DNA of 16,254 nt from JADJWR01 sp964610575 (GCA_964610575.1 CAZSYX010000076.1:1-16254); one strand, 5' to 3'. Counted from the stretch's first letter, positions 1 through 7,544 are shown. The notes: a model not told the origin generated them from the letters alone. A program made the numbers and translations.

Positions 1-767
1 GCCTCGCCGGGCTTCAGTTTCGACAGCGCCGGCTGGTACCAGGCCTCCGACTGCAGCATGTTGGCGATGATGTTCCGGTGCAGCAGCGTGGCGCCCTTGC
101 TGAGCCCGGTGGTGCCGCCGGTGTACTGCAGGAAGGCGACGTCGTCGTGGCCGACCTGCACCGGCTTGAGCGACATCTTCAGCCCGTCGGCCAGCACGTC
201 GAGGAACTTGATGGCGTTCGGCAGCGAGTAGGCCGGCACCATCTTCTTCACGTTGCGCACGACGAAGTTGACGATCAGGCCCTTGGCGAAGCCGAGCAGG
301 TCGCCCATCGAGCAGACGACCAGCGTCTTTGTCGGCACCTTGTCGAGAACCTGCTGCAGCGTGGTGGCGAAGTTCTCGAGGATGAAGATCGCATCCGCGC
401 CGGAGTCCTTCAACTGGTGCTCCAGTTCGCGCGGCGTGTACAGCGGGTTGACGTTGACCACCGTGCTGCCGGCGCGCAGCACGCCGGCCAGCACCACCGG
501 GTACTGCAGGATGTTGGGCATCATGATGGCGACGCGCTTGCCCTTGCCCAGCCCCTTGGACTGCAGCCAGGCGCCGATCGCAGCCGAGTTCTCGTCGAGC
601 TGCCGGTAGGTCATCGTCACGCCCATGCAGGTGTAGGCGGGCAGGCTGCCGTACTTCTTGAACGCCTCGTCGAGCAGCTGCACCAGCGATTCGTACTGGT
701 TCACGTCGATGTCGGCGGGGACGCCCTTCGGATAGTTCTTGAGCCAGATCCTCTCGACGGTTGCCAT
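1..767 (-). CDS. fadD: Long-chain fatty acid-CoA ligase FadD (C-terminal part outside window)
   Basis: Only the N-terminal 255 codons are in the window; the gene continues past base 1. The product activates long-chain fatty acids to acyl-CoA via an acyl-adenylate, at the cytoplasmic face of the membrane, feeding beta-oxidation. The N-terminus (MATVERIWLKNYPKGVPADI) and the spacing of motifs match FadD. The AMP/ATP-binding P-loop YTGGTTGLSKGA sits at about residues 215-226 and is followed by the LLHRN segment; the MTYRQLDENSAAIGAWLQ segment is also typical of the family. The ATG at 767 is preceded by a strong AAAGGAGA ribosome binding site (spacing about 6). The gene stands alone at this end: 221 bp separate it from the next leftward gene, with a possible -10 element at 846-851. 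The family assignment is secure. The exact chain-length preference cannot be read from this part. Confidence 0.94.
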   Translation of the reverse strand, partial: MATVERIWLKNYPKGVPADIDVNQYESLVQLLDEAFKKYGSLPAYTCMGVTMTYRQLDENSAAIGAWLQSKGLGKGKRVAIMMPNILQYPVVLAGVLRAGSTVVNVNPLYTPRELEHQLKDSGADAIFILENFATTLQQVLDKVPTKTLVVCSMGDLLGFAKGLIVNFVVRNVKKMVPAYSLPNAIKFLDVLADGLKMSLKPVQVGHDDVAFLQYTGGTTGLSKGATLLHRNIIANMLQSEAWYQPALSKLKPGE

Positions 768-845
768 TGCTGTCTCCTTTCTCTCGGCGGCGCGGGCGCG
801 CCTCATGGATGATGCAAGCCTTCCGCAGTACGCGGAACCCGAAAC

Positions 846-851
846 ATGATA
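846..851 (-). promoter_or_regulatory. Possible -10 element for fadD
   Basis: Read leftward, the hexamer is TATCAT, matching the sigma-70 -10 consensus at 5 of 6 positions, in an otherwise GC-rich spacer. It would give a leader of about 70 bases before the fadD ATG at 767. No convincing -35 hexamer is found at 16-18 bp upstream, so this is only a candidate. I did not recognise a FadR or PsrA operator around it. Confidence 0.25.
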
Positions 852-949
852 GCGGCGGCCCCTTTCCCGGCACTGTTCTTTGTCATAGGCGGTGAGCTTC
901 GGACGCCCGTGTCAGGGTTAGTCCCAGCGCCGCGGAGCGCGGCCGCCGC

Positions 950-983
950 GACGCGGCAGCCGCGTCCGGAAGCGGGCGCCCGC
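950..983. repeat. Two back-to-back GC-rich inverted repeats after the aminopeptidase gene
   Basis: Positions 950-957 and 959-966 are perfect 8-base inverted arms around a single A. Positions 972-983 are a 12-base perfect palindrome. They lie just past the leftward stop codon at 989-991, where a transcription terminator would be expected. No U-tract follows in the leftward direction, so they are not a standard intrinsic terminator. They may act as 3' stabilising hairpins, or may simply reflect GC-rich sequence. Confidence 0.35.
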
Positions 984-988
984 GCCGG

Positions 989-2053
989 CTATTCGGTCCG
1001 GGCCACCTGCGGCGCAAGCCGGCGCAGCTCGGCCGTGCGGGCCGGCTTGTCGAGCGCCCCAAGCCGGCGCACCTGCGCGTAGAACGCCGGCAGGTCGCCG
1101 CCGCTCTCGGCCAGCAGCGCCTCGAAGGCGGGCACCCAGTCGTTGTAGGCGCCGACCGCCGCCAGGTGGGCGCTGGTCAGCCGGCGCTCGAAGAAGCGGT
1201 CGTAGCCGGCGAAGCCGTTCCAGCGTTCGTCGCGCAGGACCCGGTACTGGCGCTGCAGGTCGTCGAAGACGGCCTCCTTGGCCGAGCGCTTGTCCTCGAC
1301 CGACGCGCCCGACTTGAAGATCTCGCCAAGCCGGCGTCGCTGCGCCAGCAGCAGGGCCAGGAAGTCCTCGCGCCGCTGCGTGTAGGCGGCCCAGGCGGCC
1401 TGCTGTCGATCGTCGCCGTGGGCGGCCAGCCAGCGGCGCACCCCCTCGCGCTCCACCGCGGTGGCGAAGCTCTCGTTGAAGACCGTGTCGTCGCGCGCGT
1501 AGACGACCTGGTGCGACAGCTCGTGGAAGACCAGGCGCGCCAGCTCGACGTCCGGCGCATAGATGAAGGTATTGAGCAGCGGGTCGCTGAACCAGCCGAG
1601 CGTCGAATAAGCCGGCACGGCGGCGACGTGGACGTCGTACCCGGCCGCCTGCAGATCGGCGGCCATCGCCTCGGCGTCGGCCCGGTCGAAATAGCCGCGG
1701 TAGCCGGCGCAGCCGAGCACCGGGTAGCACCAGGTCTTCAGCTCCAGCGACAGTTCCGGGGTAGCGAAGACGTTCCACACCGCCGCCGGGCGCTGCAGGT
1801 CGGCGTAGGCGGTGTAGCTGCGGTTATCCGGCAGGGCGAGCGACTCGGCGGCGAAGCGGCGGATTTCCTTCGCCCGCAGCAGCCGCTCGCGCAGCGCCTC
1901 GGGCGTGGCCGGATCCTCCACCCAGTCGGCGATCGGCCGCGCGGACGCCATCAGCGCCAGGTGCCCTTGCGCCGCCTGGTTGTAGTAGCCGAGCGTGGTG
2001 CAGCCGGCCAGCAAACCGACCAGCAGCACCAGCGCTGCCCAACGTTTCCGCAT
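989..2053 (-). CDS. Lipoprotein zinc metallopeptidase, predicted aminopeptidase (COG4324 / PF10023 type)
   Basis: The 354-residue product begins with a basic, hydrophobic signal peptide ending in the lipobox LLAGC (residues 14-18), so it should be lipidated at Cys18 and anchored in the envelope. A gluzincin-like zinc motif HELSHQ lies at residues 177-182, with His177, Glu178 and His181 as likely metal/catalytic residues. NESFATAVE at 193-201 would supply the third ligand (Glu194 or Glu201). The upstream segment TWCYPVLGCAGYRGYF (107-122) and AYSTLGWFSDP are hallmarks of this predicted aminopeptidase family as I know it; its natural substrate is poorly known. The ATG at 2053 is chosen because it gives the lipoprotein signal; a longer open frame continues upstream but only as a shadow of the next gene. 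It lies 47 bp downstream of the PaaK-like ligase gene and is probably cotranscribed with it. Confidence 0.88.
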   Translation of the reverse strand: MRKRWAALVLLVGLLAGCTTLGYYNQAAQGHLALMASARPIADWVEDPATPEALRERLLRAKEIRRFAAESLALPDNRSYTAYADLQRPAAVWNVFATPELSLELKTWCYPVLGCAGYRGYFDRADAEAMAADLQAAGYDVHVAAVPAYSTLGWFSDPLLNTFIYAPDVELARLVFHELSHQVVYARDDTVFNESFATAVEREGVRRWLAAHGDDRQQAAWAAYTQRREDFLALLLAQRRRLGEIFKSGASVEDKRSAKEAVFDDLQRQYRVLRDERWNGFAGYDRFFERRLTSAHLAAVGAYNDWVPAFEALLAESGGDLPAFYAQVRRLGALDKPARTAELRRLAPQVARTE

Positions 2054-2100
2054 CCGATCCCCGCGCCGGCAACGGCGCCGATTGTGCCGCAGCGTCGGGC

Positions 2101-3576
2101 TCAGGCCGACGCCGGCGGGGGCACCGCGTTGACCACCCGCCGCAGCTTGCCGCTGCGCGCTTCGCGGTGCGGCAGCGCCGGGTCGAGATCGATGCGGATG
2201 CCGGGCAGATCGAGCCGCTGCAGGTAGGCGCGCAAGGCCGAGCAGGCCGCATCGGCGCGCGAGCGCTCGGCGCGACCGAGCCGCAGCAACAGGCGCCGCG
2301 GCGCCGTCTGCAGCAGCTGGAAGTCGTTGACCAGCGCATCGTCCTCGAGCACCGTGGCCAGCGCCAGCGGCATGAGCTTGACCGCGTGACCGTGCCGGCC
2401 GGCGACGCTGAGCACGTCGTCGCTGCGGCCCTGCACCTCGATCGCCGGCATCTGCGAGCCGCAGGGACACGGCTCCGGCAGCACGGTGATCGAGTCGCCG
2501 AGGTCGTAGCGGATCAGTGGCTGCGTGCGGTTGGCGAGGTTGGTGAGCAACGTGGTGTGCGAGGGCACGCCGGGCGGCACCGGCCGGCCGTGGGAATCGA
2601 CGCCTTCGAGCAGCACCCAGTCGGCATTGACGTGCAGGCGGTCGTGCCGGCACGGCCAGGCGATCGACAGGAACTCGGAGGCACCGTAAGCCTCGCGCAC
2701 GCGGCAGCCGAACGCCTGCGCCACCTGCTCGCGCGTCGTCGCGCTCAGCGACTCGCCGCCGCACCACATTTCGTCGAGCGACAGCCGCAGGCGGCCGGCC
2801 CGCTGCTCGTCGGCCAGCAGCTCGGCCACCGTCGGGTAAGCAGCGAGCAGCGTCGGCCGGTAGTTGTTCAACTGCCCGACCAGGTCCGGCAGCGGCTGCA
2901 GCACCGAGAAGGCGCGCACCCAAGGTGCCAGCATCGGGAAGGTGCGCCGCAGCCGCTCGACGGTGGCGATGCCGGCAAAGTGGCCCTCGATCGCGGCCAC
3001 CATGGCATAGCGCTCGCTGGCCATGAACGGCCCGGCCGGCAGCGGAGCCACCGAGAGGCCGCGGAAGCGCAGCAGTTCCAGCGCGTCGTAGACCGCCAGC
3101 GCGTCGCCGTCGTGCACGAAGATCCCCGGCACGCCGGTCGATCCGGAACTGGTCCACACCGCGTAATGGTCGGCCAGCGGGGTGCCGATCTTTGCCGGGT
3201 CGGCGATGAAGGCTTCGACCGCCGCGCGGCTCAGGCCGCTTGCCGCCAGCGATGCCGGCAGGTCGGCCATCAGCTGCGACTTGTGCAGCACCGGCAGGTC
3301 GGCAAGCGCCAAGCTCGAGGCCGGCCGCAGGCCGCGGTGCAGCCGCTGGTAAAGCGGCACGTGCGCCCGCGCGAAGCGCAGCAGCGCAGCCAGCCGCAGA
3401 CGCGCGCGCTCGGCGATAGCCTCGCGGTCCAGCCAGGCGCCCGACCACACGTCGCCGGCCGCCTTGCCCCAGTGACCGGCGTCGAAGTATGCGGGAGCCG
3501 GCGGAGCGGGCGCAGCTTCAGCTGCCGCCGTGCTTTCGCGCTGCCGGTGCAAGGTTGCGCTGGCCGTGCGTGCCAT
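2101..3576 (-). CDS. PaaK-like adenylate-forming acyl-CoA ligase (phenylacetate-CoA ligase family)
   Basis: A 491-residue ANL-superfamily enzyme expected to adenylate a carboxylic acid and transfer it to CoA. The P-loop SSGSTGVPG is at residues 143-151 (PaaK usually has SSGTTGKPT), AYGASE at 296-301, RYDLGD at 356-361, and GRSDD at 383-387. The C-terminal domain ends with SGKLRR, whose Lys477 corresponds to the adenylation-step lysine. A CPCG motif at 370-373 is the usual small Cys cluster of PaaK-like ligases. The N-terminal 30 residues are Ala/Pro-rich and likely disordered. I chose the ATG at 3576, which has GGAG 8 bases upstream; a TTG one codon earlier is possible. The substrate is unknown: no other phenylacetate catabolic (paa) gene is nearby, so calling it PaaK itself is not justified. 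It is followed 47 bp later by the lipoprotein peptidase gene. Confidence 0.88.
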   Translation of the reverse strand: MARTASATLHRQRESTAAAEAAPAPPAPAYFDAGHWGKAAGDVWSGAWLDREAIAERARLRLAALLRFARAHVPLYQRLHRGLRPASSLALADLPVLHKSQLMADLPASLAASGLSRAAVEAFIADPAKIGTPLADHYAVWTSSGSTGVPGIFVHDGDALAVYDALELLRFRGLSVAPLPAGPFMASERYAMVAAIEGHFAGIATVERLRRTFPMLAPWVRAFSVLQPLPDLVGQLNNYRPTLLAAYPTVAELLADEQRAGRLRLSLDEMWCGGESLSATTREQVAQAFGCRVREAYGASEFLSIAWPCRHDRLHVNADWVLLEGVDSHGRPVPPGVPSHTTLLTNLANRTQPLIRYDLGDSITVLPEPCPCGSQMPAIEVQGRSDDVLSVAGRHGHAVKLMPLALATVLEDDALVNDFQLLQTAPRRLLLRLGRAERSRADAACSALRAYLQRLDLPGIRIDLDPALPHREARSGKLRRVVNAVPPPASA

Positions 3577-3592
3577 CAATCGCGCTCCGTCA

Positions 3593-3626
3593 GGCGCACC
3601 TTCCGATCACTTGTCGCTGGTGCGCC
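3593..3626. repeat. Perfect inverted repeat upstream of the PaaK-like gene (possible operator or leader hairpin)
   Basis: GGCGCACC at 3593-3600 and GGTGCGCC at 3619-3626 are perfect 8-base inverted arms separated by 18 bases. The element begins 17 bases upstream of the ATG at 3576, just before the Shine-Dalgarno at 3585-3588. It could be an operator for a dimeric repressor or an RNA hairpin in the leader of the leftward operon. No regulator gene lies alongside, so the function is inferred from position only. Confidence 0.4.
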
Positions 3627-3777
3627 AATTCCCTGTTACCGCGGCGGACGACCCCCGGGTTTGATCTTTGCCAACAGGTCTGCCACCAGGCAGGGCGCCA
3701 TCCCGTGTGCGCGCTGCGGACAAATCCGGTTGCGAGCAGACCGCTGACCCTCATCAACAGCGCCGGTGCCGACAGTC

Positions 3778-3784
3778 CTACAGT
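3778..3784 (+). promoter_or_regulatory. Possible sigma-S-like extended -10 for the DUF883 gene
   Basis: CTACAGT resembles the RpoS-preferred CTAYACT -10 element at 6 of 7 positions and is 28 bases before the ATG at 3813. There is no good -35 box, which is tolerated by RpoS holoenzyme. E. coli YqjD-family genes are known to be RpoS-dependent, which makes the reading plausible but not proven. Confidence 0.25.
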
Positions 3785-3812
3785 GAACTGGTTATTGGAA
3801 GGGAGATGAACG

Positions 3813-4139
3813 ATGACGAATGGCACCCGCGAACAGATGGACAACATCACCCGCGAACAACTGGCCGGCGATGCCCGGCGGGTCCTGGACGACGTGCAGG
3901 CGCTGCTGTCGCAGGCCGCGGAAAGCACCGGTCAGCAGGCGCAGGATTTGCGCAGCCGCGCCGCCGAGCAACTGAAGCGGGCGCAGGCACGCGTGGGTGA
4001 ACTGCAGAACTCCACCGCCGAGCGCTCGCGCGCCGCGATGCACGCCACCGACGACTGGGTGCACATGCACCCGTGGGGCGCGGTGGGGCTCGGCGCCGGC
4101 GTCGGTTTCCTGATCGGGCTGCTGGTCGCACGCCGCTAA
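3813..4139 (+). CDS. DUF883 / YqjD-ElaB-like inner-membrane protein
   Basis: A 108-residue protein with a long, charged, Ala/Gln/Arg-rich amphipathic helix (about residues 10-78, probably coiled coil) and one C-terminal transmembrane segment (about 88-105) that is Gly-rich and ends in ARR. The HPWGAVGLGAGVGFLIG stretch (86-102) is the signature of the DUF883 family. In E. coli the homologues YqjD, ElaB and YgaM are tail-anchored proteins made in stationary phase; YqjD binds ribosomes through its N-terminal part and can reduce growth. The same role here is inference. The start is supported by GGAAGGGAG at 3797-3805, 7 bases from the ATG. The gene is monocistronic: it is divergent from the PaaK-like gene and meets the molybdoenzyme gene tail to tail, 16 bp away. 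Confidence 0.9.
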   Translation: MTNGTREQMDNITREQLAGDARRVLDDVQALLSQAAESTGQQAQDLRSRAAEQLKRAQARVGELQNSTAERSRAAMHATDDWVHMHPWGAVGLGAGVGFLIGLLVARR

Positions 4140-4155
4140 AGGCGATCGCGCCGGG

Positions 4156-6237
4156 TCAACAGCGCGCGACTTCGACCCGGCAGTCGTAGAAGGTCGGCGC
4201 GCGACCAATGTCGGTCAGCGCCTGACTGGTGACTTCATTGGCGTTGCGACCGTCGAGGGCGAGCTTCTTCCACCAGATCGACAGCGCGACGACCACACCC
4301 GGCCGGGCGCGGTCGGTCACACGCGCGGCAAGCTCGAACTCGCCGCGGTCGTTGAAGACGCGTACCCGCTCGCCGTCGCGGATAGCCCGCACCGCAGCAT
4401 CCTGCGGATGGATCTGCAGCGTCGGTTCGCCCTCGGTGTCGCGCAGGCTCTGCACGTTGACGAAGGTCGAGTTGAGGAAGTTGCGTGCCGGCGGCGAGAT
4501 GATCGCCAGCGGGTAGCGCGCCGCCAGCGGGCTCGCCGCGCCCTCGCGCGGCGGCACGTAGTCGGGCACCGGGTCGACGCCGCGGTCGGCCAGCGCCTGC
4601 GAGTAGAACTCGCAGCGGCCGCTCGGTGTCGGGAAACCGCCCTGCGCGAACGGCGCATAGTGCTCCGGCACGTCGAGCCGCTGCCAGCCAGCCTTCTTCA
4701 GGCTTTCCCACTCGACCTTGGCCGTCGCGCCGCTGCGCTTGAATGCCTGCGCCGCCATCTGATCGTCGGTTTCGGCGAAGCACGGCTCGGTGAAACCCAT
4801 CCTCAAAGCCAGCCGACGGAAGATCTCGGCGTTCGGAGCCGCCTCGCCGAGCGGCTCGATCGCCGGGTTGTTGGCCAGCACGTACAGGTGGCCGTACGAC
4901 TTGTGCACGTCGAGGTGCTCGAGCTGCGTGGTGGCCGGCAGCACGTAGTCGGCGTAGTCGGCGGTGTCGGTGCGGAAATGCTCGAGCACCACCGTGAAAA
5001 GATCCTCGCGCGCAAAGCCCGCTGCCACCGCGCGCGAGTCGGGCGCCACTGCCACCGGGTTGCTGTTGTAGACGATCAGCGCCTCGATCGGCGGATCCGC
5101 GCGCGCCAGATCGGCGCCGATGGTGCTCATGTTGATCGTGCGCGGCTGTCGTCTGCGTCCATCAGGGCCGGCCAGCAGATCGGGGCGATACAGCCGCTCG
5201 CCGTCGACTTCCGCCACACCGCTCGATGACAGCAGCACGCCACCGGCGGCATCGCGCCAGTGGCCGGCCAGCGCCGGCAGGCAGGCCACCGCGCGCACCG
5301 CGTTGCCGCCGCCGGCGGCGCGCTGCATGCCGTAGTTCAGTCGGATCGCCGCCGGCCGGATGTGCCAGTAGTCGTGCGCCAGCTGCTCGACGTCGGCGGC
5401 CGCGATGCCGCAGATCTGCGCGACGCGCCCGGGCGGAAAGGCCGCGGCGCGCGTTGCAAGCGCACGGAAGCCGAGCGTGTAGCGGTCGATGTAGTCGTGG
5501 TCGAGCCAGCCCTCGCGGATCAGCACGTGGGCGATGCCCAGCGCCAGTGCGCCATCGGTGCCCGGCAGCAGCGCGATGTGCTGGTGGCACTTCTGCGCCG
5601 TGTCGGAGCGGTACGGGTCGATGGCGATGAGCTTCGCCCCCTTGCGCTTGGCCTGCTGGACGAAGCTCCACAGGTGCAGGTTGGAGGCAATCGCGTTGGT
5701 GCCCCACAGGATGATCAGCTTTGCATCCGCGAAGGCCTCCATCGCCGGGCCGGTGCGCAGGCCGAGCGTGTATTGCAGGGCCTCGCCGCCGGCGGTGGCG
5801 CAGATCGTGCGGTCGAGCAAGCTGGCGCCGAGCTTGTGGAAGAAGCGGCTGGCCATCGCCTCGCCCTGCACCAGCCCCATCGTGCCGGCGTAGCTGTACG
5901 GCACGATGCGCTGCGGGTCGACGGCGGCGATCTTCTTCAGCCGGGCGGCGATGTCGTCGAGCGCCTCGTCCCACGACACCCGCTCGAAGCGTCCTTCCCC
6001 CTTGCGGCCGACGCGCTTCAGCGGACTGAGGACGCGCTCCGGGTGGTAGGTGCGCTCGAGATAGCGGCTGACCTTGGCGCACAGCACGCCGGCGGTGGTC
6101 GGGTGCGACGGGTCGCCGGCAACCTTCACCGCGACTTTCCGCCCGCCTTCCTCGCGCACCGTCACCAGCATGGCGCAGGTGTCCGGGCAGTCGTGCGGGC
6201 AGGCGGCGCGGACGATGCGCTCCACGGACGCACTCAT
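4156..6237 (-). CDS. Molybdopterin (bis-MGD) oxidoreductase with N-terminal [4Fe-4S] site
   Basis: A 693-residue member of the DMSO reductase superfamily (COG0243). Cys13, Cys17, Cys21 and Cys53 form the CxxxCxxxC...C ligand set for a [4Fe-4S] cluster. The molybdopterin domain follows, with SWDEALDDIA at 88-97. Cys146 in DRTICATAGGEA lies where formate dehydrogenase H has selenocysteine by my hand alignment, so it is the likely Mo/W ligand. ADYVLPATTQLEHLD near 430 and a C-terminal MGD-binding domain from about residue 575 complete the family pattern. No twin-arginine signal is present, so the enzyme is cytoplasmic. No electron-transfer subunit is encoded beside it, and the substrate cannot be assigned; annotation as formate dehydrogenase would be over-precise. 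The start ATG lies 6 bp after the argE-like stop, indicating translational coupling with that gene. Confidence 0.92.
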   Translation of the reverse strand: MSASVERIVRAACPHDCPDTCAMLVTVREEGGRKVAVKVAGDPSHPTTAGVLCAKVSRYLERTYHPERVLSPLKRVGRKGEGRFERVSWDEALDDIAARLKKIAAVDPQRIVPYSYAGTMGLVQGEAMASRFFHKLGASLLDRTICATAGGEALQYTLGLRTGPAMEAFADAKLIILWGTNAIASNLHLWSFVQQAKRKGAKLIAIDPYRSDTAQKCHQHIALLPGTDGALALGIAHVLIREGWLDHDYIDRYTLGFRALATRAAAFPPGRVAQICGIAAADVEQLAHDYWHIRPAAIRLNYGMQRAAGGGNAVRAVACLPALAGHWRDAAGGVLLSSSGVAEVDGERLYRPDLLAGPDGRRRQPRTINMSTIGADLARADPPIEALIVYNSNPVAVAPDSRAVAAGFAREDLFTVVLEHFRTDTADYADYVLPATTQLEHLDVHKSYGHLYVLANNPAIEPLGEAAPNAEIFRRLALRMGFTEPCFAETDDQMAAQAFKRSGATAKVEWESLKKAGWQRLDVPEHYAPFAQGGFPTPSGRCEFYSQALADRGVDPVPDYVPPREGAASPLAARYPLAIISPPARNFLNSTFVNVQSLRDTEGEPTLQIHPQDAAVRAIRDGERVRVFNDRGEFELAARVTDRARPGVVVALSIWWKKLALDGRNANEVTSQALTDIGRAPTFYDCRVEVARC

Positions 6238-6243
6238 CGGGTG

Positions 6244-7452
6244 TCAGCCGACCGGCGGCGCGGCCTCGGCCAGGCGAGCGAAGAACTGCTCGCAGGCGGC
6301 GACCTGCTCGTAGGTGATGTACTCGTCCGGCTTGTGCGCCTGGGCGATCGAGCCGGGCCCGAGCACCACCGTCGGGATGCCGATGCCGGTGAACACGCTG
6401 GCCTCGGTGGCGAAGCTGACCGCGCCGGTGCCCAGGTGCTGCGTACGGGCCAGCTGCTGCGCCCACTTCACCACCGGCGCATCGACGTCGATGCCGAAGG
6501 CCGGCAGGTCCAGCCCCATCTCGATGCGGATCTCCGATTCCGGCGCCACGGCGCGCATCTCCGGCAGCAGCGCCTGCGCGTAGTCGAGGATCGGCTGCGT
6601 CATCGAATCGTGCGGCGTGGCCGGGATGTTGCGCATCTCGAAGAAGAACTCGCAGTCGCGCGGCACCACGTTGGTGGCGATGCCGCCGTGGATCACGCCG
6701 GTCTGCAGCGTCGAGTGCGGCACCTCGAAGCGGGCATCCTTCGGCTCCTCGCGCGCCATCCTCGAAGCAAGCGCACGGATGAAGCCGATCACCTGCGCCG
6801 CGTATTCGATCGCGTTGACCGCGGTCGGCGTCAGCGACGAATGCGCCTCGCGGCCGCGCACGCGGCAGCAGAAGTCGCGCTTGCCCTTGTGCGCGACGAT
6901 CGCCTGCATGTCGGTGGGCTCGCCGATGATGCAGCCCACGGGCTTGACGCCGCGCTCCTGCAGGTCGGCCACCAGGCCGCGCACGCCGAGGAAGGTGGTT
7001 TCCTCGTCGAAGGTCAGCGACAGGTGCACTGGAAGTCTTCCCTGCGCGGCAAGGAACTTCGGCGCCCACGCCAGCGCGATGGCGATGAAGCCCTTCATGT
7101 CGGCGGTGCCGCGGCCGTGGATGCGACCGTCACGGTGCGAGGCCCTGAAGGGGTCGCTCGCCCAGTCCTGCCCTTCCACCGGCACCACGTCGGTGTGGCC
7201 GGACAGCACGATGCCGCGCGTCCTGGCCGCGGCCGCGTCGTCGGCCAGCGTGCAGAAGAGGTTCGCCTTCTTCTTCGTGCTGTCGTAGACCAGGTACGGC
7301 TTCAGGCCCAGCGCCGCCAGGTGGTCGCGCGCGATCTCGATCACGCCGAGGTTCGAATCGCGGCTGACCGTCGGCACGGCGATCAGCCGGTCGATCATCT
7401 CGAGCGCGGCGCGCGAGGGGGCGGCGGTGGCGGGTTCGGCAAGCGCGGACAC
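6244..7452 (-). CDS. argE: M20A deacetylase, acetylornithine deacetylase ArgE-like
   Basis: A zinc-dependent M20 hydrolase expected to remove acetyl from N-acetyl-L-ornithine in arginine synthesis, or from another N-acyl amino acid. Numbering from the GTG at 7452 (402 residues): SGHTDVVPV gives His86 and catalytic Asp88, GRGTADMKGF gives bridging Asp118, TFDEET gives Glu150/Glu151, IGEPTDM gives Glu178, and the final ligand is His373 in IAQAHKPDEY. The dimerisation domain contains HSSLTP and GGIATNVVP. I chose GTG at 7452 because GGAG lies exactly 7 bases upstream. The in-frame ATG at 7485 would add 11 residues but has no Shine-Dalgarno. ArgE is favoured over DapE by ALEMIDRLIAVPTVSRDSN and overall length. 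It is the first gene of a two-gene unit with the molybdoenzyme and is divergent from the hydroxy-acid enzyme. Confidence 0.88.
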   Translation of the reverse strand: MSALAEPATAAPSRAALEMIDRLIAVPTVSRDSNLGVIEIARDHLAALGLKPYLVYDSTKKKANLFCTLADDAAAARTRGIVLSGHTDVVPVEGQDWASDPFRASHRDGRIHGRGTADMKGFIAIALAWAPKFLAAQGRLPVHLSLTFDEETTFLGVRGLVADLQERGVKPVGCIIGEPTDMQAIVAHKGKRDFCCRVRGREAHSSLTPTAVNAIEYAAQVIGFIRALASRMAREEPKDARFEVPHSTLQTGVIHGGIATNVVPRDCEFFFEMRNIPATPHDSMTQPILDYAQALLPEMRAVAPESEIRIEMGLDLPAFGIDVDAPVVKWAQQLARTQHLGTGAVSFATEASVFTGIGIPTVVLGPGSIAQAHKPDEYITYEQVAACEQFFARLAEAAPPVG

Positions 7453-7459
7453 GGCAGGA

Positions 7460-7463
7460 CTCC
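7460..7463 (-). promoter_or_regulatory. Shine-Dalgarno deciding the argE-like GTG start
   Basis: Read leftward, GGAG at 7463-7460 followed by a 7-base spacer precedes GTG at 7452-7450. The alternative ATG at 7485 is preceded by CCTTCCTACA, which has no anti-16S complementarity. This favours the shorter protein. Confidence 0.55.
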
Positions 7464-7544
7464 GGATAGCGGCAAAGGCGGCCATTGTAGGAAGGTCGCG
7501 GACGCGCTGGCCGTTACCATCGGCGGCAAAGGGGAGACTGGCCG

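Noticed and set aside
846..1082. 78-codon plus-strand frame at the end of the aminopeptidase gene
   Set aside because: It overlaps the real gene antisense, has no ribosome binding site and is Arg/Ala/Ser-rich.
989..3448. Single 819-codon frame that would fuse the aminopeptidase to an upstream extension
   Set aside because: The extension is an out-of-frame reading of the PaaK-like gene. The lipoprotein signal at codon 1 of the 354-residue version marks the true start.
4140..4155. Terminator between the convergent DUF883 and molybdoenzyme genes
   Set aside because: The 16-bp gap contains only the GCGATCGC palindrome, with no stem of useful length and no T-tract.
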